A DNA stretch of 64,000 nucleotides, taken from positions 5,791,001-5,855,000 of the forward strand of contig CP051247.1 of assembly GCA_017795105.1 (NCBI GenBank). Reading direction: 5' to 3'. Source of the DNA: Planctomycetaceae bacterium (GTDB lineage: Bacteria > Planctomycetota > Planctomycetia > Planctomycetales > Planctomycetaceae). The position numbers and the translations under genes were made by a program. This document shows, piece after piece, positions 12,601 through 24,766 of this stretch (its first letter is position 1; every line of letters starts with the position of its first letter). Under the pieces are notes generated by a model. That model saw only the letters and a program-made list of their open reading frames with translations, had not been told where the DNA came from and ran no database searches.

Positions 12601-13730
12601 GTCAGGGTGAGCTCAGCTGGGAATTCTGTCCCATCTCCGCGGCGAGCGGTCAGTTCCAGACGCTTCCCGGATTGAACGCCTCGTTTCATTTCAAGAAGAC
12701 TGGCAGGGCTCGGACCGATCTCGCGTTCGCGCCCGTCGACGAGAATCAGCTCGTTCAACTCCCGGCCGATAACATCGGCAAATGAGTAGTCGAACATTTT
12801 CTCTGCAGCTGGATTGAACTCGACGATTCGATTCGAATCATCGATCGTGATGATGCCATCAAGAGCCGATTCGAACATGGCCCGCTGACGTGCTTCACTC
12901 TCTTCCAGCCGTTTCGCGGATTCTCTTCTCACGGTGACATCGTGGAACACCAGAACCGAGCCGATGACCTTCCCATCCCGAGAGAAGATCGGAGCCGCGC
13001 TATCGTCGATCGGTCGCTCACGTCCCGCTTTGTCAATCAGCAACGTATGGTTGGCCAGCCCAACGGTTGCACCTTCCTGCAGGGCACGCAGGGCCGGGTT
13101 CTCGACCTCTTGACGAGTCGTTTCATTAATGATCCGAAAGACGTTCGCGAGCGAGACCCCACGAGCTGCTTCGAGCGACCAGCCGGTGAGCTCTTCAGCG
13201 ACCGCGTTCATGAGTGTCACTTGACCCTGGGTGTCAGTCACAATGACACCATCGCCGATGCTCGTCAGCGTCACATGCAGATGCTCGTTGCGTTCCTGGA
13301 GTTCCTCTTCCAGCGCGATCCGCCCTTTGATCTCTTCGTGAAGTTCTGCGATCTTTTCGTTGATCAACTGATAATGGCGGACCGAATGTTCTTTGGGGGT
13401 GAGCTTGAGAAGCAGCGTCGTCTCGCCCCCTTCGGATTCGTGGTGGGCCAGCATTCCGTCACAGCGACAATCGATATCTTCGTTGTTGTGTCGCAGTGTC
13501 ACCGCACCAATGACCGGCTGGCGGCTCCGGGAGCAACGTCGCAGAAACTCGCGGACTTCGTCGGGGGCGGTGGCTGAGAGTGCGCAGAGGTTGGCACCTT
13601 CCAGAACACGAGGTTCGATTCCGAGCTGCTGGACCCCGTTATTGGCGGCTAGAATACTGCCATCTTTGGCCAGTAAGAGGACCGCTTCGGAGAGCAGAGA
13701 AGACCAGGTGCGAAACTGCTCAGGAGTCAT
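9651..13730 (-). CDS. Soluble multi-PAS/GAF hybrid histidine kinase with receiver
   Basis: The 1359-residue protein has no membrane segment. Approximate domain order: a degenerate PAS (10-110), a coiled coil (120-150), PAS (150-270), PAS (285-400), GAF (405-570), PAS (580-695), PAS (700-805), GAF (815-980), HisKA with phospho-acceptor His995 in the motif LATLAHELRNPLAP, HATPase (1090-1205) with an N box and the DTGIGIP and GLGIGLTL glycine boxes, and a C-terminal receiver with phospho-acceptor Asp1279 in VILMDLGMP. It is a cytoplasmic sensor with many small-ligand input domains. The ATG at 13730 lies six bases after the stop of the methanogen-output-domain gene, so the two almost surely form an operon. 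The signal sensed cannot be told. Confidence 0.93.
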   Translation of the reverse strand: MTPEQFRTWSSLLSEAVLLLAKDGSILAANNGVQQLGIEPRVLEGANLCALSATAPDEVREFLRRCSRSRQPVIGAVTLRHNNEDIDCRCDGMLAHHESEGGETTLLLKLTPKEHSVRHYQLINEKIAELHEEIKGRIALEEELQERNEHLHVTLTSIGDGVIVTDTQGQVTLMNAVAEELTGWSLEAARGVSLANVFRIINETTRQEVENPALRALQEGATVGLANHTLLIDKAGRERPIDDSAAPIFSRDGKVIGSVLVFHDVTVRRESAKRLEESEARQRAMFESALDGIITIDDSNRIVEFNPAAEKMFDYSFADVIGRELNELILVDGREREIGPSPASLLEMKRGVQSGKRLELTARRGDGTEFPAELTLTGLSVGNADLFTAYIRDITERKRIEQYRNARHGATQVLTTATSVQQGIHGVLRTLCRTLNWQIGFFWRLNEQAGILNCENCYRQAELTATDFENASYQLGFRHNEGLPGRVWAERGPVWMRDVNHQPHFPRAASAANDGLHGAFACPVVVSDQFLGVIEFFNTRILEPDPDLLEMTENVASHLAQFIERMQAEERLRESLDELTDFFQNATVGLHWVAKDGTILEANKAELELLGYSRDEYIGRSIRDFHAEEEVIDDILDRLKTGQELHEYPSRLISKDGSLKDVLIDSSVRWKDGEFAHSRCFTRDVTDRNLAETRLREEEQKTRNILESISDAFFAVDQNWRFTYLNTQAENLLNRRASDLLGRVIWEEYPGLQGTEFEEAYRRTAKELITRSVTSYYADHDRWYEVHVYPATEGISVYFRDVSERKRNEAVLAAQKRALELLVRGAPLSDVLDALCEAIEGQSDQNFIATILLVEESSGCLRSTAGHRAPPAYSEAVDGVSVAEGNGSCGTAAFRGQTVIVSDIENDPLWKDFRDLALQHCLRACWSTPIFSSTNDVLGTFAVYAPRPSQPTNDQLNLMEVLARTAGIAVERRRDEESLRIADRRKDEFLATLAHELRNPLAPIRTGLEVLKLCQDDPETLEQVRQTMERQTQQLIILVNDLLDVSRITRGKLELRTSEVLLADVLQSAIEASKPFIEEANHDFTVEIPAEPIHLKADPHRLAQVVSNLLNNAAKYTSNGGRISLTVTQEKADVLIDVTDTGIGIPREMQSRVFEMFTQIDHCGEKAYAGLGIGLTLVKSLVEMHGGQISVESEGPNRGSTFRLRLGILQKLSEIKRDLPLPRADDTAYRVLIVDDNKSAADMLGRIVKSLGHEVRYAGDGVEAIEEAINFRPDVILMDLGMPRMNGYDAAHHIRGQQWGADMTLIALTGWGQEEDRRKSKQAGFDLHLVKPAELSDLQKVFELAASTRRVSPTELNEK

Positions 13731-13736
13731 GCGTTC

Positions 13737-14264
13737 TCAGCCTTGATAATATTCGCGACCGTCAACGGCTTTAGCCTGTTCAGTTGGCTTCAGGTGGACG
13801 ACAACCCGGCAACCGGCATCGCCTCGAGCAATCGCTTCTTCGATCACCACCTTGGAGTAGCCGAGGTTCTCCGCAGCGATGACGCCGAATACGTTCGAGG
13901 TCATCATGCACAGCGACGGTCGATCGCGGACCTTCTCGGCAAACGGGCAGGCACGATTGCCCAGGACAATCTTCTCATCGTCCTGCTCGATGATGTAGAA
14001 ATCGCCCTGTATGCGCTGCTTGAGGTCGACAAGAACATCCGCCACCTGCTCGCGATTCAGTCGATCGACCTCCAGGGCCGTGAGATACTGATCATTGATC
14101 TGCTCTCCCATTCGCTGGCCCACAATGCTGATGAATCCGGAGGCTTCCTCCAGACCAACGACCTGTTCCAGGGAGCCGGAAAGTTCTCTCAGCAGGGTAC
14201 GGAGAAATCCGTCTCGTTCGAGAGCGACCGGCAATTCTTCAAGCGGTTGATCACTGTTCTGCAT
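13737..14264 (-). CDS. Methanogen output domain (MetOD1-like) sensor protein
   Basis: The 175-residue protein has a helical N-terminus (ELSGSLEQVVG) and a C-terminal half with conserved-looking cysteines: NRACPFAEKV, SLCMMTSNVFG and GDAGCRVVVHL. This pattern fits the methanogen output domain 1 family, related to the V4R ligand-binding fold. The frame is open to 14528, but the upstream part is low quality. The ATG at 14264 has a GGAAG ribosome binding site seven bases ahead, so I chose it. It lies six bases upstream of the hybrid histidine kinase and is likely its sensory or regulatory partner, perhaps binding a metal or small ligand through the cysteines (inference). Confidence 0.72.
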   Translation of the reverse strand: MQNSDQPLEELPVALERDGFLRTLLRELSGSLEQVVGLEEASGFISIVGQRMGEQINDQYLTALEVDRLNREQVADVLVDLKQRIQGDFYIIEQDDEKIVLGNRACPFAEKVRDRPSLCMMTSNVFGVIAAENLGYSKVVIEEAIARGDAGCRVVVHLKPTEQAKAVDGREYYQG

Positions 14265-14457
14265 GAGTGGACTTCCGTGACTGGTGAGACTCTCAAATCG
14301 CGATCGCACCTTGCGAGCCGCTTCTTTGTACCACAACCTGGCTCTCACGCAGGAAGAATTGGATAGAAAATCCCTATTCCGCATGAAACTCAAACGGGTG
14401 GCGGTACACGTGATCATACACCCGGGTTGGCGTGGAATAAGGCATATCGACGAAAAA

Positions 14458-14486
14458 AAGACGGTGCCGCCGAGCAGCACCGTCTT
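14458..14486 (-). terminator. Rho-independent terminator
   Basis: On the minus strand there is a perfect ten-base stem (arms at 14477-14486 and 14458-14467) with a nine-base loop, followed directly by a run of seven T (positions 14457-14451). It begins 23 bases after the stop of the SGNH/propeller/cytochrome gene and should end that transcript before the MetOD1-kinase unit. Confidence 0.9.
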
Positions 14487-14508
14487 CTGAAATCGATTGA
14501 GCGCGAAG

Positions 14509-18003
<3,495 letters not shown>

Positions 18004-18449
18004 GGGCGCAGTTGAGCCTTGAGCTGGGTGCAGGGAGACAAAACAGATCGAGCCTTCGGCTCAGTCGCGGGCGGGAAACAAAACGTATGAGAAGTCCCGA
18101 ATACGTTGAGATTATGCCGGGCGGCCCTCTTGAATCAAGCCAAATGATTCCGACCCTATCCGAATACGGTCTACAAGAGGTCGCGAAGAACGACTGTCGA
18201 TGCAAGAAGCTCTGGCGGAAAACTCAATGCCAACCACATCAGGAACTCGCACTGTCGATTAATTAATCGGGGCGTTGTTGCAGGATCTCGACCAGCGAGG
18301 CATGCTCTATGAGACACTCGTCGTCTTTGCATCCGAGTTCGGACGGACACCCGGTTCGCAGGGAAGCGACGGTCGCGTTCATCACGGTCATCCAATTGAC
18401 GAGATCATTGCCTGAGAGCGCCCGGTCTGACGAAGAAGGAAGTGATTCG
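18004..18449. other. Divergent intergenic region with gene relic
   Basis: This region lies between two divergent genes. It carries a short GC hairpin at 18050-18062 (arms gagcc/ggctc) in the leader of the minus-strand gene and the DUF1501 relic at 18263-18415. I see no other coding signal. Promoters for both flanking genes must lie here, but no consensus was evident. Confidence 0.5.
18263..18415 (+). pseudogene. Relic of a DUF1501-family gene (C-terminal part, internally deleted)
   Basis: Between two stops, this plus-strand frame encodes 50 residues with a strong family match: LLQDLDQRGMLYETLVVFAS, then EFGRTPGSQGSDGRVHHGHP, then IDEIIA and stop. DUF1501 proteins carry a 'GLLDETLVVWGGEFGRTP...GGDGRDHH' segment some 70 residues before the end and often finish with a 'G.VI.EIL' type tail. 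Here the two are joined directly, as if about 60-70 residues had been deleted. No start codon, signal peptide or upstream domain is present in this frame, and the frame is closed by a TAA at 18260. I read it as decayed remains of a DUF1501 gene, which usually partners a PSD1-type cytochrome gene; neither intact partner is nearby. Confidence 0.7.
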
Positions 18450-20408
18450 ATGATGATGTTACCGCGAGCGTTCCTTCGTAGCCTTCGCTTGAGCGGCTGG
18501 CAGTCTCTGTTTCCCATGCTCGTGCTGAGCACCGTGGTATTTGCAGAGGATCGAGATCGACTCTCGTCCGATTCGCCGGCTGAGCAGGACATCGTGTTTC
18601 CGGAGGATAGCGGTGTCCTCAATGTACTGAATTTCGGAGCCGTTCCTGATGACGAACGGGACGATACCGCAGCGATCCAGAAGGCTCTCGACCTTCATCC
18701 GAACGGAAATCGAATCGTCTATCTTCCGGCGGGAACGTTTGTAATCAGCGATACGCTCCGCTGGCCGGACGGACCGCACGGCGGAACGAAGCAGAAGCGA
18801 ACGATTCTCCAGGGGCAGGGACGGGATCAGACGATTCTCCGCGTACCGGACGAGACTGCAGCCTTCAGTGGTGTCGATGGTACGTCCCGCGCGGTGATTT
18901 GGACCGGCAGCAGCCCGGCGCAACGCTTCCGGAACGCGATCCGCGACCTTACGGTGGAAACCGGGGAGGGGAATCCGGGGGCGATTGGAATCCAGTTCAA
19001 CGCCAGCAATCAGGGAACGATCCGAAATGTCCGGATCGTTTCTGGCGACGGTCAGGGGCGGATCGGGCTCGATCTGGGACACACCGACGAAATCGGTCCG
19101 CTTCTCGTACGAAACCTGACGGTTGACGGATTTGACGAAGGGATTCGCACGTGGTGGCCGGTGAACTCCTGCACCTTCGAGCACATCACTCTGCGGAATC
19201 AGAATGTTTACGGCTGGCACAACTATCATCAGATGATTTTCGTGCGAGGTCTCAAGAGCGAGAATCGCGTACCAGCGATCTTCAACCGAAAGGACTCGTG
19301 GGGGACGGTGACCCTCGTCGATTCTGAATTGGTCGGACTTCCGGGAGCAGAGAAAACATCGGGAATCCTTAATCAGCGGCAGCTCTACATTCGCAACACG
19401 CGGATCACTGGATATGGGAAAGCCGTCGACAATGCCGACAAGGGTCGCGACAAAGGCGATATCATCGAAGCGGGGCTGATTGCCGAAGACACCTCTCATG
19501 CCAACGTCGCGACCTGGTCCAATGACCTCGACGGAACTCTGCCGGAAGATCGCCGTCATCTGGAGGCGAAAGAAACACCTGAAGTTCCCTGGGGCGATCT
19601 CGAGCATTGGAAGAACATCGTCGAATTCGGAGCCGATCCCACCGGGAAGACGGACTCCTCGCAAGCTCTGCAGGCAGCCATCGATTCCGGCGCACGAACG
19701 GTGTATCTCCCCGGTGGAGCTCACTTTCTGTTCGATGCCGAAGTTCGCATCTGCGGAGCATTGCAACGCATCATCGGTCTCGAAGGACGTTGCAAATTCG
19801 GGGACAACGCCGTCTGGCGACTCGTTGACGACGACGATCAGCGGCACGGTCGAGACGCACCCGTGGTAATCATTGAACGATGCTCAAACCAGAGTGGAGG
19901 GCAGAGCGTCACGATTCTTCATGAGTCGAAACGAACCCTTGTCGTCAGTTCGTGGATCGGCGCGCACGTCATCGGACGTGGCCGTGGCGAGATTTTCCTC
20001 GATGACTACTGCGGTCGTCTCGATCTGGAAAGTCCGCAGCACCATGTCTGGTGCAGGCAGTTGAACACGGAACGAGAAGGGACAATGTTGACCAACAACG
20101 GAGCGTCCCTGTGGATCCTGGGAATGAAGACCGAGAAGATCGGAACGATCATCCATACCAGAGCCGGAGGCTTCACCGATCTTCTGGGGTGCTTCATCTA
20201 TTCGAACCGAGGATGGGACAACGAGATCCCCGCATTCCTGATCGAAGATGCCCAGGCGAATCTCTGTGGTCTCAACGAGAGAAACTTCAATCGGCAACCG
20301 TGTGAGTTCTGGTTTCGAGAGGCGGTCGGCGGCGAGGAGCGATCGAGAAAACAGAGAGCGTGGGTCTACCTGAGTCACGAACAGGCTGAGTCCTCGAGAG
20401 ACAAATGA
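18450..20408 (+). CDS. Secreted protein with two pectate-lyase-3-type beta-helix modules
   Basis: The protein has two copies of the Pectate_lyase_3 / GH28-like opening motif. One is near residues 50-100 (LNVLNFGAVPDDERDDTAAI, then RIVYLPAGTFVISDTL); the other is near 390-440 (NIVEFGADPTGKTDSSQALQ, then RTVYLPGGAHFLFD). Between and after them the sequence has the short strand periodicity of right-handed beta helices. The frame is open to 18309, but that part is the DUF1501 relic region in another frame. The ATG at 18450 follows an AAGGA ribosome binding site and begins a basic then hydrophobic signal (LSGWQSLFPMLVLSTVVFA). It probably binds or cleaves a polysaccharide; no catalytic residues could be assigned. 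The next gene is a sulfatase on the same strand. Confidence 0.8.
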   Translation: MMMLPRAFLRSLRLSGWQSLFPMLVLSTVVFAEDRDRLSSDSPAEQDIVFPEDSGVLNVLNFGAVPDDERDDTAAIQKALDLHPNGNRIVYLPAGTFVISDTLRWPDGPHGGTKQKRTILQGQGRDQTILRVPDETAAFSGVDGTSRAVIWTGSSPAQRFRNAIRDLTVETGEGNPGAIGIQFNASNQGTIRNVRIVSGDGQGRIGLDLGHTDEIGPLLVRNLTVDGFDEGIRTWWPVNSCTFEHITLRNQNVYGWHNYHQMIFVRGLKSENRVPAIFNRKDSWGTVTLVDSELVGLPGAEKTSGILNQRQLYIRNTRITGYGKAVDNADKGRDKGDIIEAGLIAEDTSHANVATWSNDLDGTLPEDRRHLEAKETPEVPWGDLEHWKNIVEFGADPTGKTDSSQALQAAIDSGARTVYLPGGAHFLFDAEVRICGALQRIIGLEGRCKFGDNAVWRLVDDDDQRHGRDAPVVIIERCSNQSGGQSVTILHESKRTLVVSSWIGAHVIGRGRGEIFLDDYCGRLDLESPQHHVWCRQLNTEREGTMLTNNGASLWILGMKTEKIGTIIHTRAGGFTDLLGCFIYSNRGWDNEIPAFLIEDAQANLCGLNERNFNRQPCEFWFREAVGGEERSRKQRAWVYLSHEQAESSRDK

Positions 20409-20557
20409 GCGGCAGCGGCGCGATCACCTTACTCGTTCCATGGCGGCTGGATAGTCGAGCGAGTACGGACTTGCTTCGCTTCAGTGACAGGCTCGGGGTT
20501 TTCCTTTAGAGTTCAGTCGTCTCATTTGAACGAACGCTGATGTGAGGAACCCCGAGA

Positions 20558-22135
20558 ATGTCTGTTATTCGGATGCTGTTTGTGTGTGCTGCCAGTTGCA
20601 GCGTTCTTGCATATTCAATCACGGCTCAGGCCGAAGTTGTTCCGGTCCCGGAGGAAGTGACGGCGGAGAAGGTCGATGGAGTGAAGCCGCGAAACGTGGT
20701 CTTTATCCTTTCCGATGACCACCGCTACGACGCGATGAGTTTCATGGGACATCCGCTGGCGAAAACGCCGCACATGGATGCGATGGCGAAGAATGGCGCC
20801 CATCTGAAGAACGCCTTCGTGACGACGTCTCTCTGTTCACCGAGCCGGGCTTCGATTCTGACCGGGTTGTATACGTTTCGGCATCGTGTCATCGATAATC
20901 AGCGTCCTGTTCCCCAAGGGACGCAGTTCTTCCCTCAGTATCTGCAGGATGCCGGCTACAAGACCGGGTTCATTGGCAAATGGCATATGGGGCACGCCAG
21001 CGACGAGCCGCGTCCCGGCTTCGATTACTGGTTCAGTTTCAAGGGGCAGGGGAACTACTACCCGCCAAGCGACAAGTACACGCTCAACGACAACGGCAAG
21101 CGGGTTCCGCAGGACGGCTATATCACCACGCTGCTGACCCGCAAGGCGGTCGAATTTCTGGAACAGCAGTCCGATTCCGAGCAGCCGTTCTTTCTGTACC
21201 TGTCCCATAAAGCCGTGCACGGTCCCTTCACGCCGGAGCCGAAATACAAAGGCACGCTCAAGGATGTTCCGTTCGACCTTCCGGAATCGAGCGAGTTGCT
21301 CACCGACAACCTCCGCAATCGCCCGCGATGGCTGCTCGATCAACGGAACAGCTGGCATGGGATGGACTTTCCGCTGCATACCGATACGCCGGTTGAAGAC
21401 TACTACAAGAGTTACTGCGAAGCCCTGCGGACTGTCGATGACAGCATCGGCTCGGTGATGGAGCAGTTGAAGAAGATGGGGATCTACGACGACACGCTCG
21501 TCATCTACATGGGCGATAACGGCTATATGTTCGGCGAGTATGGCCTGATTGATAAGCGGGTGGCTTACGAGACCTCCAGCCGGGTGCCGATGCTCATGCA
21601 GTGTCCCTCGCTCATCAAAGGGGGCACGGTGGTTGATGAGGTCGTCGCGAATATCGACATCGCGCCGACGGTCATGGAAGCAATGGGCGTAAAGAAGCCG
21701 GCCCATATGGACGGCCAGAGCTTTCTGCCGCTTGCGCAGGGCCAGTCGATTCCGTGGCGCGATTATTTCCTCTACGTCTACTACTGGGAGCAGAACTACC
21801 CGCAGACGCCGACCCACTTCTCGCTGCGGGGAGACCAGTACAAGTACACGACCTATTACGGCCTTTGGGACACCGACGAACTGTTCGACATCCAGGCCGA
21901 TCCGATGGAGCAGACCAACCTGATCCATGAGCCGTCTTACGAGAAGATCAAGAACCAGATGCAGGATCGGCTCTACGAGATGATGGACGAACTCGGCGGT
22001 ATGCAGGTCCCTCTCAATCCTCCACGGGGACGTCAGCAGATCAAGCGTCTGCGGGATCGTAACGGCGTGAAGTCGGCCGACTTTCCAGAAGCTTTCATTG
22101 TTGATGAGCCTTTGCGAAAAGAACTGGTGGACTAA
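20558..22135 (+). CDS. Secreted type I sulfatase (second copy)
   Basis: The 525-residue protein has a signal peptide (about 1-25) and a metal-binding NVVFILSDDHRYD motif. The formylglycine signature is CSPSRASILTGLYTFRH, followed by the FIGKWHMGH motif and YMGDNGYMFGEYGLIDKR. The C-terminal part (WEQNYPQTPTHFSLRGDQYK, then TDELFDIQADPMEQTNL) resembles heparan-type and mucin-type sulfatases. A GAGGAACC segment lies upstream of the ATG. It is preceded by the pectate-lyase-like gene (149 bases) and followed 62 bases later by a propeller-cytochrome gene, possibly one transcript. It belongs to a different subgroup from the sulfatase at 4117-5466, whose signature is CHPTR rather than CSPSR. Confidence 0.92.
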   Translation: MSVIRMLFVCAASCSVLAYSITAQAEVVPVPEEVTAEKVDGVKPRNVVFILSDDHRYDAMSFMGHPLAKTPHMDAMAKNGAHLKNAFVTTSLCSPSRASILTGLYTFRHRVIDNQRPVPQGTQFFPQYLQDAGYKTGFIGKWHMGHASDEPRPGFDYWFSFKGQGNYYPPSDKYTLNDNGKRVPQDGYITTLLTRKAVEFLEQQSDSEQPFFLYLSHKAVHGPFTPEPKYKGTLKDVPFDLPESSELLTDNLRNRPRWLLDQRNSWHGMDFPLHTDTPVEDYYKSYCEALRTVDDSIGSVMEQLKKMGIYDDTLVIYMGDNGYMFGEYGLIDKRVAYETSSRVPMLMQCPSLIKGGTVVDEVVANIDIAPTVMEAMGVKKPAHMDGQSFLPLAQGQSIPWRDYFLYVYYWEQNYPQTPTHFSLRGDQYKYTTYYGLWDTDELFDIQADPMEQTNLIHEPSYEKIKNQMQDRLYEMMDELGGMQVPLNPPRGRQQIKRLRDRNGVKSADFPEAFIVDEPLRKELVD

Positions 22136-22197
22136 CCGCCTGGAGTTCAACTGCCGTTGATAGCCCTTCTTGACTGACCTTTCAGTGGAAAGCTCCC

Positions 22198-24684
22198 ATG
22201 ACTCGTCTTTCGATGGTCGTTCTCTTGATACTGGCCTGTCACGCTGGACTGGCTCAGTCGGAAGAAACTCGCCCCTGGGCGTCCCGGGAGAAGACTCGCT
22301 TCGCTCCGACCGTGCATCATCCCAACATCAAGAACGTGACTCTGTTCGCGGAAAACCCGGACATCGTTACGCCCGTTGGGATCGCGGTCGCGCCCGATGG
22401 CCGCGTCTTCGTGCAGGAAAATCACACGCACAAACGCAACTCCGATTACGAAGGTCCCGAAACCGATCGCATCCTCATCTTCGAGGATACCGACGGCGAT
22501 GGTGTTGCTGACAAGAGTTCCGTCTTCTACGAAGGGCATACCTTCAGTACCGATCTGCTGTTCGGTCCGGATGGACACCTTTACGTGAGCACCCGCTGGT
22601 TTATCGGCCGCTTCCGTGACGCCGCGACGAAGTCGAAGGCCGAGGGCGAACCGGAGAAGCTGATCATCTGCGAAACAGAAGGGGATTACCCGCACAATGG
22701 CGTTGGCGGACTCGCGATCGATCCTGCTCATCCCGACTGGCTGGCGTTTGGTTTCGGAGAGAACCTGGGCGTTGACTACGCGTTTGTAGGCAGCGATGGC
22801 GTGCGGCTGGCAGGTGGCGGTGAAGGGGGCTCAACCTATCACTGCCGCACCGATGGCACTCAACTGGAGCGCCTGAGTACCGGCCACTGGAACGCGTTCG
22901 GCATGGCGTACGATCTGGCCGGGAACCTCTATTCCACCGACAACGATCCCAACGCCACGCCGCCAAACCGGTTGCTGCACATCATCCCCGGCGCCGATTT
23001 CGGCTACGAGTATCGCTATGGTCGCTCGGGCCAGCATCCGCTCGTCTGCTGGTTCGGCGAGAATCCCGGCACGCTCGGAATGTGTGGGGCTCTCGGCGAA
23101 GCCGCCTGTGGCGTGATCGCTTATGGTCCCGAGAAACTGCTCACGGCATCGTGGACCGATAACCGTGTTGACCTTCATTCCTTGAAGCCGGATGGCGCTT
23201 CTTTTGAAGCGACGCGTGAACCGTTTCTTAGCGGCCCTGATGACTTTCGCCCCGTTCATTTTTCGTATTCGAACGACGGACGCTATCTCTATTTCACCGA
23301 CTGGGTGAAGATCTCGTACCCGGTTCATGGTTACGGTCGCGTCTGGCGTGTCGAGTTCGAAACGCCGGTTCGTCTAGATCCTGAAATGCCACGGGAGACT
23401 CCATCCGTTCCCGCTCCACAGCAGGCACTCAAGCTGTTGGGGGCCGATGATCCGTATGTTCGCACGCAAGCGATGCATGTCCTCACACAGCATCCGGACG
23501 TTCTGAGCGGTTTCGACTGGCAGAGCGACGAAAACTCACGTGTCCGATCGCACGCCGCCGTCACGCTCAAACGCATTGATCCGATCGGAAACTCGGATGT
23601 TGTCCGCGACCTGTTGACCGATGAGTCTTCCGATGTCCGCTTCGTTGGGATCAAATGGATCGCCGACGCGGACCTCAAGCAGTATCGACCAATGCTGGAG
23701 AAGTTGCTTGATCGGTCCGATCTGACGCGTCGCGACCTGCGTGCTGTGATCGCCTCGCTGGCCAGCATCGGAGGGGAAGCGGGACGAGAGTTCTTCCCCG
23801 ACGACCGACTCACGGAAATCGCCCTCGATACGAGTCGGTCTTCCCGATTGCGGGCTTTGGCACTGCAAAGTGTCAACTCGAGTTCAGGGCGGCTCCAGGT
23901 CGACTCTCTCGTCTCTTTAAGTCGGGAGCAGGATGAACGGCTGCAGCGGGAAGCGATCCGACTTCTGGTGATTCATCCCGATCCCGGTCGGGCGAAAAGG
24001 CTCGCGGAAGTAGCCACCGACGAGTCACTCGATGATAGTCTCAGGACGGACGCAATTGCCGGACTCGCACCATTCGCCGAGCAGTACAAAGCGATGCTCA
24101 ACGAACTGGCGGCCAGTTCCAGCGAAGCTGTCGCATCCGAGGCGAGTCGGACTTTGTCCACGACCGAGTCCCAGCAGCGCATGCTCGAACCAAAACCGGA
24201 ACGCAGCGATCTCGCGGCGTGGCAAAAGCTGGTTGGTGAAGCCGAGGGCAACGCGAATCCCGAAGCTGGTCGCCGCCTGTTCTTCCATGCCAAACTCGGA
24301 AACTGTTTCAGCTGTCATACCATGAATGGTCGTGGCCACGATATCGGGCCAGACTTGTCGACGATACGTAATCAGACGGGCGTCTCCTCCGACTGGCTGC
24401 TCAAACACATCGTCAACCCGAGCGCGGAGATGGCACCCTACTATCGGCCGCAACAACTCATCACCATCGACGGCAAGGTCCGCATTGGTCTTATCGTCGG
24501 CCGGGAAGGGCAGAAGCAGGCCTATGTCGGCCCCGACGGCCAGATCTTCCTGCTCGACAAGAACGATATCGAAGAGCGACGCGAACTCACGACGTCTGTG
24601 ATGCCCAACGGTCTACTCGACCCTCTGCGTCCGGAAGAGATTCGAGATTTGCTCGCCTATCTTCTGGAGGGGGATGAGAATTGA
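22198..24684 (+). CDS. PVC-type propeller, HEAT-repeat and cytochrome c protein
   Basis: The 828-residue secreted protein has a signal peptide (1-20). A glucose/sorbosone-dehydrogenase-like beta propeller (PVC family) spans about 45-390, with segments such as VTPVGIAVAPDGRVFVQENH, ILIFEDTDGDGVADKSSVF and GHWNAFGMAYDLAGNLYSTD. HEAT-like helical repeats follow at about 400-640 (DPYVRTQAMHVLTQHPDVLS, RVRSHAAVTLKRID). The C-terminus is a cytochrome c domain with CFSCHTMNGRGHDIGPDLS near residue 703 and the 'VNPSAEMAPYYRPQQLITID' tail typical of this group. It is an exported redox protein; substrate unknown. Its place behind a sulfatase suggests sugar oxidation (inference). It ends 82 bases before the convergent glycosyltransferase. 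Confidence 0.88.
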   Translation: MTRLSMVVLLILACHAGLAQSEETRPWASREKTRFAPTVHHPNIKNVTLFAENPDIVTPVGIAVAPDGRVFVQENHTHKRNSDYEGPETDRILIFEDTDGDGVADKSSVFYEGHTFSTDLLFGPDGHLYVSTRWFIGRFRDAATKSKAEGEPEKLIICETEGDYPHNGVGGLAIDPAHPDWLAFGFGENLGVDYAFVGSDGVRLAGGGEGGSTYHCRTDGTQLERLSTGHWNAFGMAYDLAGNLYSTDNDPNATPPNRLLHIIPGADFGYEYRYGRSGQHPLVCWFGENPGTLGMCGALGEAACGVIAYGPEKLLTASWTDNRVDLHSLKPDGASFEATREPFLSGPDDFRPVHFSYSNDGRYLYFTDWVKISYPVHGYGRVWRVEFETPVRLDPEMPRETPSVPAPQQALKLLGADDPYVRTQAMHVLTQHPDVLSGFDWQSDENSRVRSHAAVTLKRIDPIGNSDVVRDLLTDESSDVRFVGIKWIADADLKQYRPMLEKLLDRSDLTRRDLRAVIASLASIGGEAGREFFPDDRLTEIALDTSRSSRLRALALQSVNSSSGRLQVDSLVSLSREQDERLQREAIRLLVIHPDPGRAKRLAEVATDESLDDSLRTDAIAGLAPFAEQYKAMLNELAASSSEAVASEASRTLSTTESQQRMLEPKPERSDLAAWQKLVGEAEGNANPEAGRRLFFHAKLGNCFSCHTMNGRGHDIGPDLSTIRNQTGVSSDWLLKHIVNPSAEMAPYYRPQQLITIDGKVRIGLIVGREGQKQAYVGPDGQIFLLDKNDIEERRELTTSVMPNGLLDPLRPEEIRDLLAYLLEGDEN

Positions 24685-24766
24685 ATCTCATACGCACCAG
24701 TTGAGTGTGGACCGGCCACCCGGATGCTGTTGCCAGAGACTTTCTAAACGTCATGCCAGTGGGCGT

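Noticed and set aside
11472..12785. 437-codon plus-strand frame within the hybrid kinase
   Set aside because: It is antisense to PAS and GAF domains that are clear on the minus strand.
18459..19847. 462-codon minus-strand frame opposite the pectate-lyase-like gene
   Set aside because: The plus-strand protein has signal peptide, ribosome binding site and two family motifs; the minus frame has none.
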